Source: Maratus speciosus
Taxonomy: Eukaryota; Arthropoda; Arachnida; Araneae; Salticidae
Direction: 5' to 3'
Length of the DNA stretch: 64,000 bases
Assembly (NCBI GenBank): GCA_963932465.1
Contig: OZ010792.1
Location: 188,631,556 to 188,695,555, forward strand
The notes under the pieces are model-generated. The model was not told the DNA's origin. It saw only the letters and a list, made by a program, of their open reading frames with translations, and made no database searches. Both the position numbers and the translations under genes were made by a program. Of the stretch, positions 36,181 through 47,594 are shown piece after piece. Every line of letters begins with the position of its first letter. Positions within the stretch are counted from its first letter, which is position 1.

Positions 36181-36940
36181 TTTTTTTAACCTCCGCTCTT
36201 TTAACCCGGGGAGAATTTTTCCTACTTTTGCCGACACCCCTTTGACCATTCTTTCATATTATGCACCATAGCCTTACATATTTTAGTTCCATTTTTTCCG
36301 CCAGGTGCGCCTACATATCTTGGGTGCTATGGGCCCAATCCCCTCGACTAATATATCTACGGATAGTATGTAAAACGGATTTTCGTTCGGATGCAGGTTT
36401 GTTCAGAATCAAGTGCGCCCCCTGGTTGTGAAATGTGGAACTAACAGATTTTTCAAAAGGATAAAGTGTTTTGAAAGAAATATTAAATGAAACCCTCTGT
36501 GCGATCTGTGATCACACTTACCCACTTGTTTATGCTTACAGTTGATTTTTGTAAAATATTTTAATTTATTACTTCAATGTAACAAGAAAAAATACTTTAG
36601 AAATATTCTTAACTATGATACATAATATTTAAAAAAAGGTACTTTTCGGTTAACCGGGCACCAGTGTCATATATACATACTTATATCCATACGTATATGT
36701 ATATATACATATATTATATATGTACAAATATATATATGTGTGTATATATATGTATACATGTATATATACATATGTATGCATATATAACACTGGCACCCGG
36801 CTAACCGAAAAGTACCAAAAAAAAATTAATCTATAAAGAATTTTTGTAGAAAAACAAAATAATGAAAATGATATAGAACAGCATTATCATACAGTCATTC
36901 AGCATGCATTCCCTTTACAGTTAGAAGAAGAATAACTTAC
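36181..36940. other. Intron stretch holding a palindromic TA-core element
   Basis: No gene here other than the CAP-G exon that follows. The palindrome at 36638-36816 is listed separately. The stretch 36200-36460 is less A/T-rich, with no recognisable coding pattern. Confidence 0.45.
36638..36816. repeat. Palindrome with TA-repeat core
   Basis: GGTACTTTTCGGTTAACCGG at 36638 is mirrored by an inverted copy ending AAAAGTACC at 36816, with arms of about 30 bp (two mismatches). Between them lie about 118 bp of alternating TA/CA sequence, which is itself partly self-complementary. The whole could fold into one long hairpin. It looks like a miniature element or a replication-slippage product; no target duplication is clear. 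Confidence 0.6.
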
Positions 36941-37045
36941 TAATTCATCTTTAACACCTATCATTTCGACATTTCCTGAAATATTATCCTGTGCAAGAGT
37001 TTCTGAAAAAATGTCTAAGCATTTGAGTATCAGTTTTTTTTGTTC
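36941..37045 (-). CDS. NCAPG: CAP-G exon (most 5' exon found)
   Basis: The exon is exactly 35 codons (105 bp, phase 0), EQKKLILKCLDIFSETLAQD then NISGNVEMIGVKDEL. The acceptor is CTTTTTAG (37046-37047 complement, with a T-rich tract) and the donor is GTAAGT (36940 downwards). By recollection it aligns with the vertebrate CAP-G helix that has Leu-Lys/Gln-Cys-Leu followed by a cell-cycle HEAT segment, directly before the segment encoded at 33323-33442. Exons for the N-terminal half should lie at higher coordinates; I could not identify any up to 64000, so they are either missed or outside. Confidence 0.75.
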
Positions 37046-38050
37046 CTAAAAAGACATACAGTAAATACAGTTATAACAGAAAGAATTTCAGAAGAATTAC
37101 TTGGATTATAAAAAATAAGTGAATAAATATGAAAACATGCATTAATTTTGCAAAAGATTAAAAATAGCATTAAATACAGCATAAAGTGTTCATTTAAGAT
37201 AAAAATCAACAACTACTAATAGAAAAAGAAATAATAATAATTCTTAAACAAAAGAATTTTTTCCTATTGAAATATATGTCTATTTATATAAAATCCAAGT
37301 CTCCGTGTGACCCTCACAATTCCGGTTGGACCACCTCATTAATTGCGGCCATGTTAGGCTTCCTATGGAGAAATTGGTATCATTGGTATCAATGAGTAAT
37401 TGTTGAAAACCACTAATACAGGGTTACTACAATATCGCCAAATTTTGATCAACTTGGCAAAATATCAGCAAATTTGGCAAAATACCACCAAATTTGGTGA
37501 CAAAAATAAGTTGCCATACATGAAACCAACTTGGCGATAGCTGTCTAATTTATCCAAATTCCCATTGAAACCCATTGTCTTTATAATCGAGCTAAGCACA
37601 ATTTAATTTAAACTCAGCACATTTAAGGTTTTTTTTTTTTTTTTTAAATCTATGGGTCAGAATTTAAAGAGTAATATATGAATATGTATGCCTTTACATC
37701 TTCACCCCGATGCAACTAATAAAATAACTGCCACTAGACGGCGCTGTACTATCTGAGCCCCTAACTATACGATTTTAATGTGCTATACATAACCGGATGC
37801 AGAAATTAAATTCTCTGTACTTTTCCAGTATAGGGTTCTTTCCGAAATAGAGAAAACTGTCTTGGTGAAGATACAAATTTGGCAACATATATTTTGGCAA
37901 CCTATTCACTGTTTCATTTCACATACACACGCAATTTTTTTCAATATTTATAAAATTTATAAAGAAGCCATTTATCTAATTTTATGCAGAAACAGAAGTA
38001 ATTTGTACATAAAAAACAACAATAATATACATTTAATTAAAATACATATA
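37046..38050. other. AT-rich stretch with Helitron-like start
   Basis: A plus-strand TCTATTTATATAAAATCC at 37279 begins a ~100-bp segment that resembles the one after 747, so it is probably the 5' end of a Helitron copy; no 3' end was found. Near 37423 CAGGGTTACTACAATATCGC looks like a single hAT-type end followed by repeats of CAAATTTGGCAAAAT. No gene is visible. Confidence 0.4.
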
Positions 38051-38238
38051 CAGTGAAGCACCATTTACAGATTTTTCAAGGATCCAAGAAAAGAAAATGT
38101 ATAAATGAAAAAATGTATAAACGAAAATCACAAAAGTACAAACATTTCCGTAATTACGAACAATAAAAAAATCATAGATAAATTAAAATACATGAAATAC
38201 AAGAGGTATGTAATACTAAACTTCTTATTCCGGATATA

Positions 38239-38945
38239 CAGTAGAGTCTCTAAAATCTGTAATCCAAATCTTGCATTTCAAAACGTAAACAATGAAATTC
38301 CCAGTTAAGAAGTATTCTTTACAATTTTTATTCCAAATATCAGCGAATGAAAATATAATTATTTTTTTAATATAAATTTATGAGAAAATAGTAATGACAC
38401 TGGATATCACGCAAATAAATTGCTTTTATTTCACAGAAACCAACACACAACAAAATGTAAAACAATAGAAATTTATGTGAAGGATAAAGAAGCCCACAAA
38501 GGTCTTAGTAATAGCACCATCTATCGGCCACTATAGAAAGTAGTGAATTAATTTATTTTATATTTCATGTAAGGTTGGCAACACTCATTTCATTATTATT
38601 TTGCATTTGCTTTGAGTTGTATAGACCAACAGCAAATAACGACTGTTTACAGAATTCAAAAGAAACTTCATCAAGAGAAAATGAAAGTTCTCAAGCAAAG
38701 AACTATACAAGAAATGTTTAAAAATTGTAATAAAAAATAATTTTGGGTATTAAAATTATAATGTATAGGTAAATAAAAAGGATTCACGTTTTGGTTTGCT
38801 TAAATTGAATCATTACAAGCTCTTCTTGTAAATGGATACAGGTAAGTTAAAAAAAAAAAATAAATCATTTAATCCAGAATCAGCAAAACTCTAAAATCTG
38901 CACAGCCTCCAGTCCCAAGCTGTGTGAATTTTTGCGACTCTACTG
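38239..38945. mobile_element. 707-bp pogo-type MITE with TA duplication
   Basis: The ends CAGTAGAGTCTC and (reverse complement) CAGTAGAGTCGC are inverted repeats, with TA on both sides (38237-38238 and 38946-38947). CTAAAATCTG occurs near both ends in inverted orientation. The element has no transposase. CAGTAGAGTC ends and TA duplication are typical of pogo/Tigger MITEs. Confidence 0.7.
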
Positions 38946-39083
38946 TAATTTACAACTTACTGCTATTCATATAAATTCATCATGTAGAAGATATTTTGTT
39001 ATTTTAGATTGTACGGAATTTTTGGAATGAACAGAAAAAAGTTCATTGTTCAGAGTTAAAAGTGCCATCTTAAGATTATCATT

Positions 39084-39676
39084 CTAATCACTGCTAATGA
39101 GGTATTCTTGCATGGTATTAAAACCTGCCAAAGCTTGTTGAAAACTTGGCAGTGGCTTTTCAGTGCAGTTATCTTCTTCTTCACTGCTAGTTTCCTCATT
39201 TGCAATCATTTCATCGATTGTTAGAAGAGAACATGTTGCAAGTTCCGAATCACATTGCACAAAATCTTCAAATGTAGCAACATCACTTAAATTTGACCAG
39301 TTTTCTGGTGGAGCAAAATGATCAGGTTCGGTGTTTTCAATAGGATTGACATCCACTGGTGTTAAAAATCTGCCAAGGGCGAAGCAGTTTTTTGTCGTTT
39401 TGGGTAAAACATTTTGCCAAGCCATCATTATGAAATTCATAGCTTGTAAGATGTTAATGTTCACATTTTCGAAGTCACCGTGGTCTAAACTGGTCTAGCA
39501 GTTGTGGCTAATGTTGTCTATCAGTTTTCACCAAAAGTTCTCAATAATGTTGTTTTAGGGATTTTATGACTCCTAAAGCCAGTGGCTGCAATTTGCTGGT
39601 ACAATTTGCAGGGAAGAATGTGACAGTTATGCTTTTAAGAAAGTCCGTATTAGGTGGATAAGCTGGACACTGATCA
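39084..39676 (-). pseudogene. Tigger-type transposase, C-terminal relic
   Basis: On the minus strand the relic begins DQCPAYPPNTDFL, continues with ITVTFFPANCTSKLQPLALG and VIKSLKQHY, the part of the DDE domain of Tigger/jerky proteins with the conserved Pro-Pro-Asn-x-Thr-Ser and Gln-Pro motif, and then ILQAMNFIMMAWQNVLPKTTKNCF, the C-terminal helix region. Two stops and a frameshift lie between 39464 and 39545. The catalytic residues are upstream and absent. At its N-terminal side the coding sequence is cut at 39676 by the TAGGGTGGG-type element. Identification is by motif memory. Confidence 0.7.
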
Positions 39677-39894
39677 ATAGGGTGGGAAAAAAAAAACATT
39701 TTTTCGATGTTCAATGAGGGATACTGCGGGAAAGTTGCCATTGGTGGCACTAAGTTCGCAGAAAAAATTTGAGATTTTTCGGACAATTCCTTCATTTGCT
39801 GCAAATGGCTTGATGTTTTGCTCAAATGCTGATTTTTGAACTTTTTTAGCAAAAATTAAAAAAATGTTAAATTTAAGTTATTTTAGCTGAAATG

Positions 39895-41512
39895 CAGACC
39901 TGCCAACCTTTGAAAATGAGAAATCGTAGCACACCAAATTAAAATTAATCTGGAGGTTGGTTGGTTGGTTTTTCGTGTTTCGCTGCCATCTTTTGGCATT
40001 CGTAAAAGGAATAAGGTTTCAGTATTCCAACTCAACTTAATAAATTTTTTCCTCTGAAAAATTTTATACAATTTTTAGAGTTTCTTCTCGTTTTGAAGCG
40101 TTTTTTTGACATTTGTAAAAGGAGCCTGGTTCCAATTTTTTAGCCCAGTGCAGGAAATTGGACGAAATTCGCGTTTTTTTTCCCGCGATCATTTCATATT
40201 CACAATTTTTTTCCCAGAATCGTAATTCACATTTTTCTATAACGATTCTTTGTTGAAATCCGCACTTTTTACCATGAACTTTTGATGAAACTCCTTTTTT
40301 ACCGCGATCCTTTGGCGGATTTTGCATTCTTTAGCACGATCCTTTGACGGAATTAGTGTTTTCTTTCCGCAATCTTTCTGTGAAATTTGCATTTTCTTAC
40401 TGATCTTTCGATGAAATTTGCATTTTCTTACTGATCTTTTGATGAAATCTGCGTTTTCTTTCTGCGATACTTTGACAAAATTCACGTTTTTACCAAAATT
40501 CTTTGACGAAATTTATTTTCTTCTGCGACCAATTGACGAACTTGCTGTTTTTTAGATGGTCATTTGTCGAAATTTGCGATAGTTTATCGCAACCGATCGG
40601 CAAAATTTTTGCGACCAATTTAGCAAAATTCACTACTCATTTCCACGACCTTTTGACGAAATTTGCAATATTTTTCCCTCGATAGTTTATCGAAATTCGT
40701 GATTTTTTGCACAATCTTTTGACGAAATTCGCAATTTCTTTCTGAATTCTGAACGAAATTAACGATTTCATTCAGCGACCAATTGAAGGTAATCACTATT
40801 TGCTTCTGAGATCTTTGACGAAATACCCGATATTTTTACATGATCGTTTGAAGAAATTCTCAATTTTTTCCACGATCGATTTCCGAATTAATTTGGGGAA
40901 ATTCCATAAAAGAAAAAAAATTTCCGGACTTCCAAGAAATTTCAAAATATACTCGCAAAAGAATCATAGGTCTGTGGAAGAATTTGCAGTGGGAAGTACT
41001 GCACTGCATTTTTCATTATGCAGGACATTCCTTTTCCGTGCGCAAATCATGCAATTTCGCACACTATTTCAAACCTTGCCCCTCAAAGAACCACCTCCCC
41101 CTCCAGAAGTTCTTAAAATGGCACCCCTCTTTCTAAGGGAGGGAATTCCTATATAAATATTTTCAGAAACACAATTCACTCGTGGTTAATATACATAAAG
41201 AGGGCTTTATGTTAAGAAGTTTGTTTTGCAGCCCAGATTTTTTTCCCCATGAGCACTTTTAATGTCCGAATTTTCAGACTAATGAGAAATTTTTTAAAAC
41301 TTTCGGAAAAGAATACTTCGAAATTTTGGAAATTTCGGAACAGAATCACTCCTGAAAAATATGCTGCACGGGATAAAAATCGCAACTAGAAACAAAAAAT
41401 GTGTTTGTGTTTTTTGCAAAAAATCGTAGTTTAAGACCGATTTTCGTAGCATCGTAGTTTATAGATCCAAATCGTAGCAACTACGATTTTTTCGTAGCAG
41501 TTGGCAGGTCTG
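39895..41512. mobile_element. hAT-type element with CAGACCTGCCAAC ends and 33-bp array
   Basis: The left end CAGACCTGCCAACC and the right end TTGGCAGGTCTG are inverted repeats of about 13 bp. AATCGTAG words lie just inside both ends. GAAATG flanks both sides (39889-39894 and 41513-41518), six bases of what should be an 8-bp hAT duplication. The interior carries the degenerate array at 40150-40900 and no transposase. It sits inside copy B of the TAGGGTGGG family, whose sequence resumes on the far side. Confidence 0.75.
40150..40900 (+). repeat. Degenerate ~33-bp array, second cluster
   Basis: Units of the form GACGAAATTCGCG, T-run, GCGATC follow each other with a spacing of roughly 30-36 bp, in the same relation to the plus strand as at 9195-10615. 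Divergence between units is high. Open frames at 40064-40485, 40503-40685 and 40800-41156 run through it and are not genes. Confidence 0.75.
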
Positions 41513-41640
41513 GAAATGTCATGTTTAGTGTACGAAATCTTTAAATAAGCTCTGATTATGTATTATTTAATAGTTATATGCGTTTTGAATTAAGTGAGCA
41601 TTATAGCTTTCTCGTGTACAAGTGCGCGGAAATTGCAGGA

Positions 41641-42060
41641 ATTGTGACAACAGGGAATAAGGATCTTGTCATCGATAAAGACTTGGTCAGGAGGCAGAAA
41701 AAGAAACTTGGAAAGAAGATAGAGAAGGAGGAAGATCTTGGAGGAAGAAAAATCACAAGCATCTTTTTGATAGCAGAAAAAATAACACGATATTCATAGA
41801 AAAAAAGGGACCGTCGACAAAAAGACGAAACAAATATTACCATGTTGTCTGAAGGTGGTTCGGAATATTTGGGTCACTTGACATCTCCTTCTGGTCACCG
41901 CGGATCAATAGCAAAATCATTATACAATTTTCTAAGCCACAATAAAGTTTGCTTTGGACAAAAATCAAGAAGACAACTGCAACATTTGATATGTATTTTG
42001 AGGATTTCAGATATGTCCTTATATTTATTCTGGATGTGTGTAACTCATTTTCATAATTTT
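41641..42060 (+). pseudogene. Middle part of the protein of the TAGGGTGGG family
   Basis: A frame with DLVIDKDLVRRQKKKLGKKI continues to about 41798, and after a stop and shift comes GGSEYLGHLTSPSGHRGSIA and KSLYNFLSH. I recall an uncharacterised transposase-like family in arthropods and cnidarians with an Arg/Lys-rich 'I-D-x-x-x-V-R-R-x-x-K-K' segment and a 'Gly-His-x-(Thr/Ser)-Pro-x-Ser-Gly' segment in this order, but cannot name it. The Cys-rich N-terminal part is present only in copy A (48326 onwards). This segment is broken by at least one stop and one shift. Confidence 0.45.
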
Positions 42061-42079
42061 TTTTGGTTAGCATAACATG

Positions 42080-43944
42080 TGTGCAAGTTTAGATTTTGGT
42101 GATAAACAGTAATTTTTCTCAATACAAATGCAAAACGAGCTGTGAATAATATTTGCTGGTTTTGTTATTTGTGCTACTAACTAATGAAATTATTTATTTG
42201 CATTTTATAATTAATTCTGTAATTACTTACTCTTTATTCTAGGCCATTTTTTTTAAGGGTGCCACACCCTGCCCCTTTTGAAATTGACAAAATGCACCCT
42301 GCCTTACAAAAAAAATAGTTAAATTCACCTGAGAGTGAATTCCAGAGATTTCTTGTATAAAACTTCCTCATTCAACAGTATTCCTAAATTCATGTGTCCA
42401 AGATCTTGCAAAAATAATAGAACTTTATTTCTTTAGGAAAAACAGGATATTATTAAAACAAGTTGTTATTTAATTGTATATTTCAATTTGTGATTCATAA
42501 AATTATTAAAAATTAAGGACACTTTATCGTACTAAACATAATTTTTTTTTCTTATATCATTACTGATATATTTCCTCATGAAGTAGTGGCCACTTTTTGA
42601 ACTAGCATCCTCACTTTTTCGTTCTAAAATGAATTACATTATTAATTATTTTAATAATTAAAGCTTTAAAATGTATAATATGTTACTAATTAGAGAGTTA
42701 ATTAATTAATAATTATTAATTTGAAGTAGTGTTAACTATTTAATATTAAATGCAGTTATTAATAATTTTAATAAATGTTAAATATCACTGGTATTTAATA
42801 AAGTTTTACATAATTATTACAATATTAATGTATACAACCTTATTGTATGATACTAATTAATGAAACTATTAATTTGCAGTTTTTATAATTTCTGTAATTA
42901 TAATTTTATTAATTGAAGTGTAAAAACATAGATTATGTTAGTAATTAGTGGTTTAATTGTTTTGGAAACCTAAAACTCTTAGTAGCTATTCAGTATTTGA
43001 ACGCTGGGGAAAAAAATCATAAAAATCCGATTTAAATAAAAAAAAATCTGATTTTTTTGATTAAAAAAAAAAAAAAAACATGATGTTTTTACACCTTACA
43101 TAATATAATATCATAAAAACAGTTCAATTGCATTGGCTCATTTGAAATGAATAAAATTTCCAGTCATACTGTCATTTGCAATGACGTTGAATAAGTCACA
43201 AGGACAAACATTTTCTACAGTTGGACTGTATTTAAAAGAACAGTTCTTTTCTCATGGACATTCATATGTAAGTATTTCAAGATGTAAGGAGGAAGGACAG
43301 TTAAAAATTTATATCTAAGATACTTAAGGGCAAGGTCAGCATTTAAATAATAAAGAGTTTTTACAAAAACAGAAAACAAAATAAAAAAACATTGCATATT
43401 CTGAAGTTTTGTGGTAAAATTTTTATTTATCCTTAAATTGCATTTTTAATATATTCATTACATACATAGTTTTTCATAAATGTGTTTCGTTTTTAAAATG
43501 TGTTATTTTCATCTATCACTGCTAAACATGTTCATAAAAAAGCAATTCTTATTTAAATCAGAAAAAAAAAAAAAACAAAAAACAAAACACTTCTTAATTC
43601 CTGAAAAATATAGTCTTTTCAGAATTCAATATAACAGTTTTTGTCTACAACATCTTTAGAAGAAATATAATCCTTGATATATAATTTGCATAGAGAAAAT
43701 TTTAATACCGATTCTACTTCCACTTTGAAATGTTGGTTAGGAGAAAAAATATTTTAATCGGAGCACTTTTCTATACATTATGCTTTTGAATTAGCATACT
43801 TTGCGATGATGCAATATTTCTGTTTATCTCATCATCCTATCTTCTTAAACAATTTGTTTTCTTTTTCTACTCTTCTAATTTTGTTTTTGAACTTCTCTAA
43901 TTGTTTATAAACAATTTCTATAATAAGTTCATTTTCAAATTTCC
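42080..43944. other. AT-rich stretch without recognisable gene
   Basis: Mostly A/T with runs of A near 43060-43080 and 43560-43575. A short minus-strand frame at 43215-43397 is open but unrecognised. Around 42241-42320 a less A/T-rich segment with AAGGGTGCCACACCCTGCCC resembles the interior of the 13312-13659 element but has no ends. Confidence 0.45.
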
Positions 43945-43958
43945 AGTATCGTTATTCA

Positions 43959-44245
43959 GAAGCCCAGTGGTGTAGCGGTCAGAGTATCTTACTGCCACGC
44001 TGCAGGTCGGGAGTTCGGCTCTTGGCTGGTCAAGGATAATTCAGCCTTTCATCCCTTCAAGGTCGATAAAATGAGTACCAAGCTTGCTTAGGAACTAAAC
44101 ACTGAGGGTCCCACGTTAGACTGACCACCTGACCGGGACATATGCTGTATAGAACCTTGGGGCTGAGGGTCAAGAAAACAGGGGTGGGCACTGTTGGTCC
44201 AGATCCTTCATGGATCATATAGCTACAGAGTTTAGTTTAGTTTTT
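43959..44245 (+). mobile_element. tRNA-derived SINE with 14-bp target duplication
   Basis: The head holds an A-box-like GTGGTGTAGCGGTCAGAGT and a B-box-like GGTCGGGAGTTCGGCTC at tRNA-like spacing, the internal promoter of RNA polymerase III. The body includes TTTCATCCCTTCAAGGTCGA followed by TAAAATGAGTACCA, which resembles the conserved core reported in several invertebrate SINEs. The tail is a TTTAG repeat. AGTATCGTTATTCA stands on both sides (43945-43958 and 44246-44259), proving retroposition. It depends on a LINE for movement. Confidence 0.85.
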
Positions 44246-44259
44246 AGTATCGTTATTCA

Positions 44260-46328
44260 ATTTCATAATATAGTACTAAATGTTATTTGCCAAAAGTATA
44301 TTACTCTTTTGGCGAGATAAAAATATCTTTGACAATCTTATAAAAATATCATATAAAAGTCTCTTAAATTAAAATAAATACTTTTTACGAAAAAAATTAT
44401 GACGTGTTTACCCAATAAGCCAATCTAAATGTATGGTCCTTTTGAAATGTCATCCTTCATAAATAATTAATTGAAAATAGTACAGTAAAACTTCTATTTA
44501 GCAAATTTATTTTTGGAACCTTTTTATTTGAAAAAAATTACATGTAAAATAACTTTTATATAGCGAAATAAAACCTCTTCTTAATGAAGCAGCGCAACCA
44601 TTTAGAAAAGATTTTGTTTGGTAATTTTGCTTTTCCTTTTTCCATTTCTGCATTCCTAATAACTTTTGAACAGCCCATTTACTAAATAACTTTTCTAACA
44701 AATTACACACATTCCACAAAAGTCCCCACTACTTGGGGTCAAGTTCTTTGTTCGCTTAAATTACTTTTGCTATTCCTATCTGCTATCACACAGGGCAGGT
44801 TAAGGAATCAATAGAAAATGTTTCTTCCAGAACATTTGAAAGGCAGTATCCAGGAATTTTAGTTATCAGGCGTTAGTTCAGTTATAACAGCATCAGCTCC
44901 TAACTACAGAATTCGACACACAGTTTTAAAGAGCTATCTAAGAGAAGTTGTCTTAGTGTTAAAGAAAAAGTAAAGGTTCTGTGATAATACTACCACATAT
45001 CTTTCTATTTACATGCAGTATTGCTGACGTTGCACATCAGCCATGTTGTTTATGCCTCGTCTGGAATCTATTTCCTTTGTCAATCACAGCAATTCTCTAC
45101 CACTAACGCAGTTCAGAGCGCTTTTTCTTCTAGAATTGCTCCTTCCCTAGGATCATACTTTATGCGCAACAAGCATACACCCGTGGCGTCACTTCTAATC
45201 TATTTTTAACTCGCTTCAGCACCTATGGAAAGAGGGGCGTGTCTCTCTTGTACGATTTAGGAGCGAGTTTTGTTTTTGTCTGTTTTTATACGCTCTTCAA
45301 TTCACAGTCATTTTAATTAACTAATGGATTCAAAATTAATTTGGAGTCAGTATTGTGGACCCCTTTTCTTTAGTATATAAACTGTTGAACTCCAGTTTTC
45401 TGACAGAATTTTAAGAATTTCGATTTTAATAAGATTTAATAATATTTTGATGATGTGACTGCCGATTTGAAATCTGGGCCTTGTGCTTGTTTGGAAGATC
45501 TGATAACAATGTTTTCTTTTTCAAAGACAACTCCAATTCTCTTTACCTGATGCCATTGCTCTTAGTAAATTTAAATTGCCAGGATTTTCGAATGCTCATT
45601 TGCAATTGGATTCTTATCCTCAAAAATGTCTCTAAGAATGTTTAGCTAGCCATAATTTTAATGCTATGGAATTTAAAAGGGATCCTCTCTGTATGGTATC
45701 CAATTATCTTCCTTCCTATCTTTAAAGATTCAATTAAATAAAGATGGATTTATACCAAAAAATTTTCTTTTTTCAAGCTTTAATGTCTACAGTCACTTAA
45801 AGTAAGATTAAGTTCATTTATCTATTTCTATACTTTTTTACTGCTTTTAAGTTTTTGATCACAATGAACATTTTAAGGATTCAAGCAGTTCACAATGCAG
45901 TTCCAATTTAAATTCTATTCTATTTTTACTGTCAAATATTATTTAATTTACGTTGGTGTGTGAGGATGTTGATAGAGAAATAAAGTAAAAAAAAAAATAT
46001 GTGGCGCTAAATTTCTTGCAAACAGTTTATCAACAATAAAAAAAATCGAGAAGCAATCTAAAAACAAAGTGAAGAATTAATTGACTGTAGCTTTGTTAGA
46101 AAATAGTTTAAAATCTGCCTGTACAAGAATGTGGACGAAGCTGTTTCAAAGTTGATTTTTTTTTGGTATGCGATAAAAATGTGCCTCTATCTGGACTGGA
46201 TTCCTGCATCAGGTCGGTTTACTCACTTTTACCCACACCCGATTTGTACTTTGGCGCTATCTTTTTTCTGTTGCGGGTCGGATTGACTTTCATTGTTTCA
46301 GGTTGGGTTTTGACACTTGGAGGTTAGG
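44260..46328. other. Mostly AT-rich stretch; possible LTR-like and decayed coding traces
   Basis: CAGTAAAACTTCTATTTAGC at 44483 after TA looks like a single Tigger-type end. Between 45190 and 45380 a less A/T-rich segment ends in a TATA-like TTAGTATATAAACTGTTGA. From about 45440 to 45735 a plus-strand frame with two or three stops reads with protein-like composition, but I recognise no domain. These could be parts of one old LTR element. No gene is called. Confidence 0.25.
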
Positions 46329-46494
46329 CAGGGATGTAGTGGAGGGTATACGGGGGCATATGCCATATACCCTCTGGATTTTTTTAAGGAACACTGTATA
46401 CCCTCTGTTTCTCAAGAAAGCTATAGTATATATACACTAGGGTATATACCCTCTGCATTAAGCGTATACCTTTTTTTTTACGACTACACCACTG
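46329..46494. mobile_element. 166-bp hAT MITE
   Basis: The left end CAGGGATGTAGTGG and the right end (reverse complement CAGTGGTGTAGTCG) are imperfect inverted repeats. A perfect 8-bp duplication AGGTTAGG flanks it (46321-46328 and 46495-46502). Inside are four TATACCCTCTG-type words in both orientations. Nothing is coded; the frame at 46317-46538 merely crosses it. Confidence 0.8.
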
Positions 46495-47594
46495 AGGTTA
46501 GGTTTGGGTTGACCCGATTTTTCAAAATAATGTTCTAGATATTTTTTCAGGTTAAAAATCTATATAAAATAAGACCTTCATAATGGACACTCCTGAAAAG
46601 CAGACACCTCTATTTAGCTAACACTTTTTCAATTTCTAACACTCATATATTCGTACACTTATACCTCTGAATTAGAGGTGCATGATTATTTGGCCGTAGC
46701 CAAACAATCGGCCCATTTGGCCTATTTGCCGAATATCAAGTCCATTATTCGGCCAAAGCCGAATAATAATGTGAGAAATGTTTTTATATTTACACAGTAA
46801 AACTTTCTAATTTGACAATTTATTTTCATCATGTATAATGAAAATTTTATTTGAAATTAACTAACACTTTTTCCCCTTACCCTGAATGGATTTTACCTAT
46901 TCATTTTTATTCCTAATAGAGCAATACAAGCAAATTCTAATTTTTTAAAACCTAATGGGAAATTTAATATTATCCCTTGTTACATAAAAAAATATTTTCT
47001 TTCAGTGACTTCTTTAATTAGACCTATAAAGAATATAAATATTTAAGTCATATATGCTGCAATAATAAAGTTTTTCTTTTTTGAGTAAAATGCACTTAAA
47101 AGTTAAATATAATTTAAGTAATTTTTTTAAGTGTGTTACTAATTCTTATAACAAAAGAAAGTAGTATTGTTAAAATGTAACAGCAACAGCATACATAATA
47201 TCTATTAAATTGTAACAATATAGTACCTAAGATACTACATAGTCAATATTTTTGAAATTTATTTTCCTTACAGATATTTCCTTCCTCTAAATCTGAAAAC
47301 ATTCACTATATACTTCTTAACAGTGCTTGCTGTCTGCTGGCTTAGCAAAAAAAAAAAAAAAAAAGTCTTTTTTGTTAATTGTGAGCTTTATAAAGTGTAC
47401 ACTTGTTTATTTGCACCATTTTAGAGGATATTCCTTTCTATCAGTGATTTTTCTTAAGATATTAAGATTTCTTATTTTTTATTTTCTTTCATCTGAAAGT
47501 TAAAATTTATGTTTTCTAGTACTTTTCAAAATTTGTCATTATTTTAAAATGTGACAATATACATAATAGTATCTACTAAAATATATCTATACAG

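Larger units (their letters stand above)
38051..39676 (-). mobile_element. Tigger/pogo element, truncated by a later insertion
   Basis: The left end CAGTGAAGCACCATTTACAG follows TATA, the expected TA target site of pogo-type elements. The minus-strand transposase C-terminus at 39084-39676 belongs to it. A 707-bp MITE (38239-38945) is inserted between end and gene, and the TAGGGTGGG-type element begins at 39677 inside the transposase gene. The 5' half of the transposase is not found on the far side of that insertion, so it has been lost. Confidence 0.65.
39677..42075 (+). mobile_element. TAGGGTGGG-type element, copy B, interrupted and right-truncated
   Basis: TAGGGTGGGAAAAAA at 39677 starts a sequence that follows the left arm of the element at 47595 through the words GTGGCACTAAGTTC and TTTTTGAACTTTTTTAGCAA. 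At 39894 it is interrupted by another element (39895-41512) and resumes at 41513 with AATGTCATGTTTAGTG, again matching the other copy up to about 41640. Beyond that it carries a coding segment absent from copy A. No right terminal repeat was found, so the 3' end is lost. Confidence 0.6.

Noticed and set aside
43215..43397. Minus-strand frame of 60 codons with protein-like composition
   Set aside because: I recognise no family and no splice sites that join it to CAP-G.
43961..44035. Functional tRNA gene
   Set aside because: The A and B boxes belong to a SINE head: the sequence does not fold into a full cloverleaf with a proper acceptor stem, and the 14-bp duplication encloses a 287-bp unit.
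45440..45735. Stretch that reads like a decayed protein (for example KFKLPGFSNAHLQLDSYPQK)
   Set aside because: It has several stops and no recognisable domain; it may be a trace of an old retroelement gag but cannot be supported.
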